Shown: positions 33,459 to 41,278 of the stretch, piece by piece
Position numbering within the stretch: position 1 is the stretch's first letter
Layout of the letters: every line of letters starts with the position of its first letter
Assembly: GCF_013386585.1 (NCBI RefSeq)
Contig: NZ_JACARO010000089.1
Span: 1 to 47,832, forward strand
Direction of reading: 5' to 3'
Length of the DNA stretch: 47,832 bases
Source of the DNA: Pseudomonas sp. P7548
GTDB lineage: Bacteria > Pseudomonadota > Gammaproteobacteria > Pseudomonadales > Pseudomonadaceae
The notes under the pieces: model-generated
Database searches by the model: none
The model's input: only the letters and a program-made list of their open reading frames with translations
What the model was told of the DNA's origin: nothing
Program-made: the position numbers and the translations under genes

Positions 33459-33480
33459 CCGACTGACGGAACACGGTCCA

Positions 33481-33572
33481 ATGTGGGAGCTGGCTTGCCT
33501 GCGATAGCGGTGTATCAGACACAGAAATGTTGCCTGACCCACTGCCATCGCGGGCAAGCCCGGCTCCCACAT
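33481..33572. repeat. REP doublet (REPIN), GAGCTGGCTTGCCTGCGAT class
   Basis: Inverted doublet between gcvP and sdaA, 22 bp after the gcvP stop. The right arm has CCCGGCTCCCAC instead of CCAGCTCCCAC, so pairing is slightly imperfect. Confidence 0.93.
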
Positions 33573-33628
33573 TGACCGAGATCAACCACAAGATTTTCGC
33601 CCAATAATAAGAAACCGGAGAACAACTC

Positions 33629-35005
<1,377 letters not shown>

Positions 35006-35044
35006 CGCCCCAAGGCGCGCCAGCACGTTTTTCAGGAGCTGAAT

Positions 35045-36169
35045 ATGTCCACCGAAACCCTGTTGAAAACCCCGTTGCACGCACTCCACATCGAACTGGG
35101 CGCGCGCATGGTGCCCTTCGCCGGCTACGACATGCCGGTGCAATACCCGTTGGGCGTGATGAAGGAACACCTGCACACCCGTGATCAGGCCGGGCTGTTC
35201 GACGTGTCTCACATGGGCCAGATCCGCCTCACCGGCGCGAATGCCGCCAAGGCCCTGGAAACCCTGGTGCCGGTCGACATCATCGACCTGCCGGTGGGCA
35301 TGCAGCGCTACGCGATGTTCACCAACGAACAGGGCGGCATCCTCGACGACCTGATGGTGGCCAACCTGGGCAACGACGAGTTGTTCCTGGTGGTCAACGC
35401 CGCCTGCAAAGAGCAGGACCTGGCCCACCTGCGCAAGCACATCGGCGACCAGTGCAGCATCGAGCCGCTGTTTGAAGAGCGTGCACTGCTGGCCCTGCAA
35501 GGCCCCGCAGCGGTGAAAGTGCTGGCGCGCCTGGCGCCGGAAGTCACCAAGATGACCTTCATGCAATTCGCCTCCCTGCGCCTGCTGGGCGTGGACTGCT
35601 ACGTCAGCCGTTCGGGCTACACCGGTGAAGACGGTTTTGAAATCTCGGTGCCCGCCGCCAACGCCGAGAGCCTGGCCCGCAGCCTGCTGGCCGAGACCGA
35701 AGTACAGGCCATCGGCCTGGGCGCCCGCGACTCCCTGCGCCTGGAAGCCGGCCTGTGCCTGTATGGCCACGACATGAACACCGACACCACGCCAATCGAA
35801 GCCAGCCTGTTGTGGGCGATCTCCAAGGCCCGCCGTACCGATGGCGCGCGCGCTGGCGGGTTCCCGGGCGCCGACCGGATCTTCACCCAGCAACAAGCCG
35901 GTGTGAGCCGCAAGCGTGTGGGCCTGCTGCCTCAAGAACGCACCCCGGTGCGTGAAGGCGCAGAAATCGTCGATGAACACGGCACCGTGATCGGCACCGT
36001 GTGCAGCGGCGGTTTTGGCCCGACGCTGGGCGGCCCGCTGGCCATGGGTTACCTGGACAGCGCGTTCATCGCACTGGACACCGAAGTGTCTGCGTTGGTA
36101 CGTGGGAAAAAGGTGCCACTACGTGTAAGTAAAATGCCATTTGTGCCGCAACGTTACTACCGTGGCTGA
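35045..36169 (+). CDS. gcvT: Aminomethyltransferase, glycine cleavage T protein
   Basis: 374 residues. Transfers the methylene from H protein to tetrahydrofolate, releasing NH3. Motifs: GARMVPFAGYDMPVQYP, LFDVSHMGQI, SRSGYTGEDGFEI and LGARDSLRLEAGLCLYGHDM, the last holding the folate-site residues. Starts 39 bp after sdaA with CAGGAG. Last gene of the operon; three hairpins follow. Confidence 0.97.
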   Translation: MSTETLLKTPLHALHIELGARMVPFAGYDMPVQYPLGVMKEHLHTRDQAGLFDVSHMGQIRLTGANAAKALETLVPVDIIDLPVGMQRYAMFTNEQGGILDDLMVANLGNDELFLVVNAACKEQDLAHLRKHIGDQCSIEPLFEERALLALQGPAAVKVLARLAPEVTKMTFMQFASLRLLGVDCYVSRSGYTGEDGFEISVPAANAESLARSLLAETEVQAIGLGARDSLRLEAGLCLYGHDMNTDTTPIEASLLWAISKARRTDGARAGGFPGADRIFTQQQAGVSRKRVGLLPQERTPVREGAEIVDEHGTVIGTVCSGGFGPTLGGPLAMGYLDSAFIALDTEVSALVRGKKVPLRVSKMPFVPQRYYRG

Positions 36170-36190
36170 GTGACTGTTTCTATAAGTAAC

Positions 36191-36262
36191 GCGGTTGCGT
36201 TAACGTGCACTAAACTGTAACGCAACCGCCATAAAACAGTGCATTGACGATAGTCAATGCAC
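36191..36262. terminator. Two consecutive inverted repeats after gcvT
   Basis: GCGGTTGCGTTA (36191-36202) pairs perfectly with 36218-36229 across a 15-nt loop. GTGCATTGAC (36239-36248) pairs with 36253-36262 across a GATA loop. Neither is followed by a T-run, so they may stabilise the operon's 3' end or serve as protein sites rather than terminate alone. Confidence 0.5.
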
Positions 36263-36339
36263 TTGGGAATAACCTATAACAAGTGATCAACTCTATCGAA
36301 TAAGTGGGATCCACATTGTTGACCAAACTGTCACAAAGC

Positions 36340-36376
36340 CAAGCAAAACCTGGGCTTTGGGCAGGGCTTGTTTTTT
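36340..36376 (+). terminator. Probable intrinsic terminator upstream of the cold-shock gene
   Basis: CAAGC plus CCTG pairs with CAGG plus GCTTG, with an AAAA bulge, and six T follow directly. It is 170 bp past gcvT, so it could end the gcv transcript or an unrecognised short RNA starting in this gap. Confidence 0.5.
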
Positions 36377-36563
36377 CTCCTTTAGTTGGCGTAGAGTTTG
36401 CTCACTGTGTTTGCATGGGTCGCTTTGAACCTGGACCTGGGCAGTAGCTGAAGTAGTTGTGCTACAACCCGTTCGATGTCTCTTACTTTCCTGCAACTCA
36501 GCCCAGTACTCTTTCATGCGAAAGGGGCTGTCATTAATTTTTAGCGTCAAAGGAAAGAAGAAA
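36377..36563 (+). promoter_or_regulatory. Promoter and 5' untranslated region of the cold-shock gene
   Basis: 187 bp of non-coding sequence between the terminator-like hairpin and the ATG. Long structured leaders are usual for cspA-type genes. No confident -35/-10 pair or cold-box could be assigned by eye. Confidence 0.4.
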
Positions 36564-36776
36564 ATGGCTGAACGTCAGAGCGGTACCGTCAAGTGGTTTA
36601 ACGACGAGAAAGGGTTTGGTTTTATCACTCCAGAAAGCGGTCCGGATCTGTTCGTCCATTTCCGCGCTATTCAGGGCAACGGCTTCAAGAGCCTGAAAGA
36701 AGGCCAGAAAGTGACCTTCATCGCCGTGCAGGGCCAGAAAGGCATGCAGGCTGACGAAGTACAAGCAGAAGGCTGA
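36564..36776 (+). CDS. cspA: CspA-family cold-shock protein
   Basis: 70 residues, one cold-shock domain. RNA-binding motifs KWFNDEKGFGFI (RNP1) and DLFVHF (RNP2). Binds single-stranded RNA/DNA and melts RNA structure. Which of the several Pseudomonas Csp paralogues it is cannot be told from this window; the symbol is generic. AAAGGAAAG precedes the ATG, and a strong terminator follows. Confidence 0.93.
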   Translation: MAERQSGTVKWFNDEKGFGFITPESGPDLFVHFRAIQGNGFKSLKEGQKVTFIAVQGQKGMQADEVQAEG

Positions 36777-36789
36777 TCCTTCCTGCGAC

Positions 36790-36824
36790 AAAAAGCCCCT
36801 GATGGTGACATCAGGGGCTTTTTT
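36790..36824 (+). terminator. Intrinsic terminator of the cold-shock gene
   Basis: 10-bp stem GCCCCTGATG / CATCAGGGGC with GTGA tetraloop, six T on the right and five A on the left. Strong, and able to act in both directions. Confidence 0.92.
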
Positions 36825-36870
36825 ATGCGCGTTTGTTCGTAGAATGGCTTTTTATTCAGAGAGCCCTGCC

Positions 36871-37359
36871 ATGTCCAAACCCCTGCTCAATCCCCAGGGC
36901 GCGTTCCCCGCCGTTGGCCTTGGCCGGCGTCTGGCGGCCATGTTCTATGACTTCCTGCTGTGCACCGCCCTGCTGATTGTCACCGCATTCCTCTACAAGC
37001 TGGTGTGGATGGCGTTTATCGGCGAGGCCAAGATGCGTACGCTGACCGAGTCCGGGGCACTGGACGGCGACCCATTGCTGTCGACGATCCTGTTCTTTGT
37101 GCTGTTTGGTTTCTTTGCCAAGTTCTGGACCCATTCGGGCCAAACCCTGGGCATGCAGGTGTGGGGCGTGCGCGTACAGAACGCCGACGGTTCGCGCATC
37201 AGCCTGTGGCAAGCGCTGCTGCGCTTTGTGGTGGCGATTGCGTCGTGGCTGTGCGTGGGGCTGGGGTTTTTCTGGTCGCTGTTTGATAAGCGCAAGCGCA
37301 GCTGGCATGACATCTACTCGGACACGCAGCTGGTGCACATTCCCAAGCAGAAGAAGTAA
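36871..37359 (+). CDS. RDD family membrane protein
   Basis: 162 residues from the ATG at 36871. The family motif is GRRLAAMFYDFLLC near the N-terminus, with three membrane helices, then THSGQTLGMQVWGVRV and a positively charged end (KRKRSWHDIYSDTQLV). RDD proteins are small inner-membrane proteins; some act as Na+/H+ antiporters, most are uncharacterised. The Asp in the first helix and HD near the end are conserved features. Confidence 0.88.
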   Translation: MSKPLLNPQGAFPAVGLGRRLAAMFYDFLLCTALLIVTAFLYKLVWMAFIGEAKMRTLTESGALDGDPLLSTILFFVLFGFFAKFWTHSGQTLGMQVWGVRVQNADGSRISLWQALLRFVVAIASWLCVGLGFFWSLFDKRKRSWHDIYSDTQLVHIPKQKK

Positions 37360-37380
37360 TCCAGGCTGGCGAAAATCCAA

Positions 37381-37472
37381 ATGTGGGAGCGGGCTTGCTC
37401 GCGAAGGCGCTGTGTCAGTCGATACATTCATTGACTGATGCACCGCATTCGCGAGCAAGCCCGCTCCCACAT
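37381..37472. repeat. REP doublet (REPIN), GCGGGCTTGCTCGCGAA class
   Basis: Complete inverted doublet between the convergent RDD gene and nadA, 22 bp from each stop codon. It may serve as the shared 3' end, since no U-tailed hairpin is seen there. Confidence 0.95.
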
Positions 37473-37494
37473 TTTTAATTGTGCCCGCTCTGGA

Positions 37495-38553
37495 TCAGGC
37501 GTTGCCGGCGAGTTTCAGTCGGGCAGCCTGGGTGAAGTCGAGCATGCGCTTGAGCGGGCGCACCGCGTGCGGGATCACCGAAGGCTCCACGAAGATCTCG
37601 TTACTGCCCTCGCGCAGGCACTGCAACGTGCGCTCCAGCGTGTTCATCGCCATCCACGGGCAGTGTGCACAACTACGGCAAGCGGCGCCGTTGCCGGCGG
37701 TAGGCGCTTCGACGAAGACCTTGTCCGGGCACAGCTGCTGCATCTTGTAGAAGATGCCGCGGTCAGTGGCCACGATGAAGGTCTTGTTCGGCAAGCGCTG
37801 CGCCGCAGCAATCAGCTGGCTGGTGGAGCCGACCGCGTCCGCCAGCTCGATCACCGAGGTCGGCGACTCCGGGTGCACCAGAATCGCAGCGTCCGGGTAC
37901 AGGGCCTTCATGTCCTCCAGTTGCTTGGACTTGAACTCTTCGTGGACGATGCACGCGCCGTCCCACAGCAGCATATCGGCACCGGTCTGGCGCTGGATGT
38001 AGGTGCCCAGGTGCTTGTCCGGGCCCCAGATGATCGTCTCACCGTTGTCCATCAGGCTCTCGACGATTTCCAGTGCGCAGCTGGAGGTCACCACCCAATC
38101 GGCACGGGCTTTGACCGCCGCCGAGGTGTTGGCGTACACCACTACGGTGCGCTCGGGATGCTGGTCGCAGAACGCCGAAAACTCATCCACCGGGCAGCCA
38201 AGGTCCAGGGAGCACGTGGCCTCCAGGGTGGGCATGAGGATGCGTTTTTCGGGGGTGAGGATCTTGGCGGTCTCCCCCATGAAACGCACGCCGGCCACCA
38301 AAACGGTCTTGGCCGGGTGGGCAGCGCCAAAGCGTGCCATTTCGAGGGAGTCGGAGACACAGCCCCCGGTTTCTTCGGCCAAGGCCTGAATCACCGGGTC
38401 GCAATAGAAGTGGGCGACCAGCACCGCGTCTTGAGCCTTGAGCTCGGCAGCGATGGCGGCGCGCAGGCTCGCCTCTTCTTCGATGCTCAGGGCCTTGGGC
38501 TGCTTGGCATCGAGGTGGGCTTGAACCAGAAGGCGTTCGGAAATGTGCGTCAT
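37495..38553 (-). CDS. nadA: Quinolinate synthase NadA
   Basis: 352 residues. Condenses iminoaspartate with dihydroxyacetone phosphate to quinolinate in NAD synthesis. The three [4Fe-4S] ligands are placed as in E. coli: Cys114 (EATCSLDLGC), Cys201 (GACIVHEEF) and Cys298 (SCAHCPWMAMN). The extra CxxCxxC (292-298) is a known variant around the third ligand. Start ATG 38553 matches the family; longer frames upstream are Arg-rich non-coding sequence. Monocistronic here. Confidence 0.97.
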   Translation of the reverse strand: MTHISERLLVQAHLDAKQPKALSIEEEASLRAAIAAELKAQDAVLVAHFYCDPVIQALAEETGGCVSDSLEMARFGAAHPAKTVLVAGVRFMGETAKILTPEKRILMPTLEATCSLDLGCPVDEFSAFCDQHPERTVVVYANTSAAVKARADWVVTSSCALEIVESLMDNGETIIWGPDKHLGTYIQRQTGADMLLWDGACIVHEEFKSKQLEDMKALYPDAAILVHPESPTSVIELADAVGSTSQLIAAAQRLPNKTFIVATDRGIFYKMQQLCPDKVFVEAPTAGNGAACRSCAHCPWMAMNTLERTLQCLREGSNEIFVEPSVIPHAVRPLKRMLDFTQAARLKLAGNA

Positions 38554-38969
38554 GTTCGCAAGACCTGCAGGCGCAGTTGCGCGAAAGTCGAGTGTACCAC
38601 CGGCTCTGGAGCCCTTCGGGCGCCGCCGGACGAAGTGATTGTGTTCATCAAGCACGGGTGAAGCTGCGCAAGGCTACAGAATATCGAGTGGATTCAAAAG
38701 CCTGAAGGTGCGTTACAGAGACCGGAGCGGACGGCCGCGCAGGATCAACCGCAGACCTTGACGGGGCTCAATAGCGCTCTTGTGCAAAACACACCCGCTC
38801 TACGACATAACAGAAACCTCTCAACGTTTATAAACATTTAAACCCCATGCCCCTCAACTCATACAGGAAAATTAAATTTAAGACTTGTCTCAAAAAACCC
38901 CTGATAAATTGCCAATCTCGTAAGTAACGGTAAGAATTGCCGCAACTCAATTCATGCACGAGCCACGCA
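38554..38969. other. Gap between nadA and the first response regulator
   Basis: 416 bp, GC-rich next to nadA and distinctly AT-rich from about 38810. No frame with a ribosome binding site, no hairpin with T-run. It should contain the divergent promoters of nadA and the response regulator gene, but no -35/-10 pair stands out. Confidence 0.5.
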
Positions 38970-39599
38970 GTGAATAACAGAACCGTCATCGCCGACAATC
39001 ATCCGATCATCCGCTTGGGTCTTCGAAAAACGCTTAACGATAGCGGTTATAACGTTGTCGGCGAAGCCAACTCTGCGCACGCCGTATTGAAACTTTGCAC
39101 GTCACTGCGCCCTGGCTTTTTACTGCTGGATGTCGCACAGCCTGAATTGGATGGTTTGCACTTGATCAGGCAGTTGGCACTGCAAAGTCTTCCCACAAAG
39201 ATAGTGGTATTCACGAGCCTGGTATCCAGCACCATTACCGAGCGCTGTATGGCAGAGGGTGCACACGGCCTGGTCTACAAGCATGAAGAGGCGTCCCGGC
39301 TGATCGACTCTATCCGCACAATCGAGACGGGATACAACTATTTCCCGAATAAGGGGGCAGCCACCACTGATCAGGAATATGACACTCAAAGGGATGAAAA
39401 ACTATTGAGTTCACTGTCCCTTCGAGAACTGAACATTCTGCAGAGGCTGTCCTGGGGGCAAACACAAAAATCCATTGCCGAGAGCATGTGCTTGAGCAGT
39501 AAGACCATCAGCACTTACAAAGCCAGGCTGTCCTTAAAGTTGAACGCCAATACCACCGTTGAACTGTATGAAATAGCCAAGCGCAATGGACTGTCCTGA
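38970..39599 (+). CDS. LuxR/NarL-type response regulator (BvgA/EvgA-like)
   Basis: About 209 residues from a GTG at 38970; a TTG 33 bp earlier is possible. Receiver: Asp9 with Asn10 where most have a second acid (IADNHP), phospho-acceptor Asp54 (LLLDVAQPELDG), Thr/Ser switch (VVFTS) and Lys104 (LVYKHEE). C-terminal LuxR HTH: LSLRELNILQRLSWGQTQKSIAESMCLSSKTISTYKARL. No kinase is adjacent on this strand; the hybrid kinase at 41279 is a likely partner. Its base composition is lower in GC than the housekeeping genes. Confidence 0.85.
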   Translation: MNNRTVIADNHPIIRLGLRKTLNDSGYNVVGEANSAHAVLKLCTSLRPGFLLLDVAQPELDGLHLIRQLALQSLPTKIVVFTSLVSSTITERCMAEGAHGLVYKHEEASRLIDSIRTIETGYNYFPNKGAATTDQEYDTQRDEKLLSSLSLRELNILQRLSWGQTQKSIAESMCLSSKTISTYKARLSLKLNANTTVELYEIAKRNGLS

Positions 39600-39749
39600 A
39601 ACACTAACACCCGCACCAGCGTTTTATTCAACACACATTCCATTATCAACTTCAACATCAGCACTATCCACCTGTAAGAGATATGCGTGCACGCTCGCAC
39701 ACTGTTTATATCAAGTTCAAGGAGGTTGGATTGCAATAGAGGTCTACCG

Positions 39750-40124
39750 ATGAACACGGCCAACACACTCTTGTGTTTAGCATTAAATATTTACCACGAG
39801 GCCCGTGGAGAGCCCGAATACGGCCAAATCGCGGTAGCGTCCGTCACCATGAACCGCGCCGGCTGGCAAACCGAAAACATTTGCAGGGAGGTATACCGGG
39901 AACGGCAGTTTTCCTGGACGCACTCCAATGCCCAGCGCCAACCGATGGAAGAAAAGGCCTGGCGCAAGGCCAAGACCCTCGCGGCACAAGTGCTTAACGG
40001 GGAACACAAGGACCCCACTGACGGCGCCACACACTTCCATGCTTCAAGCATCAAACCCTATTGGAGTCGATCCTTTCAGAAAAAAATGCGTATCGGCCGG
40101 CATATTTTCTACGCGGAGAAATAA
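39750..40124 (+). CDS. SleB-type cell wall hydrolase
   Basis: 124 residues from the ATG at 39750 (GAGGT upstream). Hydrolase_2 / SleB domain over the whole length: LALNIYHEARGEPEYGQIAVASVTMNR with the catalytic Glu of YHEARGE, then CREVYRERQFSW and ATHFHASSIKPYWS. No clear signal peptide, so it resembles phage lysins or needs another export route. It sits between two response regulator genes, 150 bp after the first on the same strand, and could be a target of that system. Confidence 0.85.
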   Translation: MNTANTLLCLALNIYHEARGEPEYGQIAVASVTMNRAGWQTENICREVYRERQFSWTHSNAQRQPMEEKAWRKAKTLAAQVLNGEHKDPTDGATHFHASSIKPYWSRSFQKKMRIGRHIFYAEK

Positions 40125-40145
40125 CCACCGGGCGAGCGGGCGGCT

Positions 40146-40835
40146 TCAAATGTCCTTGAGGTGCAGGTGTAATTTGAACAGTTCCGTATCGGTGCGCACA
40201 TTCAGTTTGCGCAGTGCGGCCTGTTTCTGACCACTGATCGTCTTGCGGCTGCGCAGGAACTTGACCGCGATTTGCGAGACGGACATCCCCTCAAGGCAGC
40301 AACGCAGCACTTCACGTTCCTTGGGCGACAACGCAGGGTAGTTGACCAGTTGTTCAGGGCCCGAATCGCCTTCCTCACCCGAAGCAGCAGGCGTTTCAGG
40401 GGTTGAATCCAACTCTGATGCCATGGCCGGCGAAAGGTACAAACGGTCCAGTGCCACGGTGCGTATCGCACGCACCAGGTGCTCAGGGTTCTGTGACTTG
40501 CCGAAGAAACCGTTGGCACCCGCGCGTATGGCCATGTTGACCGTCGCCGGCCGTTCCATGGACGAAAGCACCAGGATGCGCAAGTCAGGGTGATGGCCGC
40601 GCAACAGTTGAATCAGGCGCAAGCCGTCGAGTTCACCCTCACTCAATTGGTAATCGAGGATCAGCAGGTCAATGGCCTCTTCACGCAGGGCCTGCAGAAG
40701 CTGGTTGCCTTGGGAATACACACCGACGACTTTGATGTCGGACTCGGAGGACAAACGAACCGTCAGTGCGTCACGTATCAACGCATGGTCATCCAGGAGA
40801 GCCACCTTGAGCGGTGAAACTACCGACCATCTCAT
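40146..40835 (-). CDS. LuxR/NarL-type response regulator (RcsB/BvgA-like)
   Basis: 229 residues from the ATG at 40835, which has AGGAGG eight bases upstream. Receiver: Asp15-Asp16, Asp61 (LLILDYQLSEGELDG), Ser91-Ser92 and Lys113 (FFGKSQ). A linker rich in Glu/Pro/Gly (about 142-165) precedes the LuxR HTH (LSPKEREVLRCCLEGMSVSQIAVKFLRSRKTISGQKQAAL). Divergent from the hybrid kinase gene, a common arrangement for phosphorelay partners of BvgS/EvgS-like sensors. Confidence 0.88.
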   Translation of the reverse strand: MRWSVVSPLKVALLDDHALIRDALTVRLSSESDIKVVGVYSQGNQLLQALREEAIDLLILDYQLSEGELDGLRLIQLLRGHHPDLRILVLSSMERPATVNMAIRAGANGFFGKSQNPEHLVRAIRTVALDRLYLSPAMASELDSTPETPAASGEEGDSGPEQLVNYPALSPKEREVLRCCLEGMSVSQIAVKFLRSRKTISGQKQAALRKLNVRTDTELFKLHLHLKDI

Positions 40836-41278
40836 CGTAAAGCCCTCCTGATACATACGAAATTACGCGAATTGCCTGACAGGTCATTCGCCATTGCAAA
40901 TACACACTATCCTAAGTCTGTGAGAAAAAAAACCAGGGAATTGCGTTTCTGAACGATCGATCTAAAAACTCGAAAAATGCTAACTAACGCCTTGTATTTA
41001 AAGTATTTTTTTAAAAACACCAGTCGAGCGGGCGCTGTGTGAAGTTCGTCGATTTCGCGCCAATACAGCGCTCTTCATTTTTCATTCGACAGCGGTACGC
41101 GATGAAGCAGCAGCAAGCATTTGCCGCTGGAAAAAATGGTTCACAGGGAGGTCTTGTACAGGGCACGGATGCGGCGACGAAGCTATCTTGACGGGTAATA
41201 ATTCGTACAAAATAGAATGAAATGTACTACGGACGCTAACCTCTTCCGAGGCGCGCTTCCGAGCGGACTGGATCGTCA
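40836..41278. other. AT-rich divergent region between regulator and hybrid kinase
   Basis: 443 bp with AT-rich tracts near 40920-41030. It must drive both the regulator (minus) and the kinase (plus). The only promoter-like pair seen is listed separately. No RNA gene or terminator recognised. Confidence 0.5.
41188..41218 (+). promoter_or_regulatory. Possible promoter of the hybrid kinase gene
   Basis: TTGACG (41188-41193) and TAGAAT (41213-41218) with a 19-bp spacer, about 60 bp before the ATG. The hexamers are good but the spacing is two bases too long for a typical sigma-70 promoter. Confidence 0.3.

Noticed and set aside
30588..33572. A 994-codon open frame on the strand opposite gcvP
   Set aside because: GC-rich codon bias leaves the opposite strand open. 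The translation is low complexity (His/Gly/Val/Gln-rich), has no domain, and gcvP is certain.
41102..41190. A 28-codon frame before the hybrid kinase (starts MKQQQAFAAG)
   Set aside because: No ribosome binding site and no sign of coding bias; likely chance in the promoter region.
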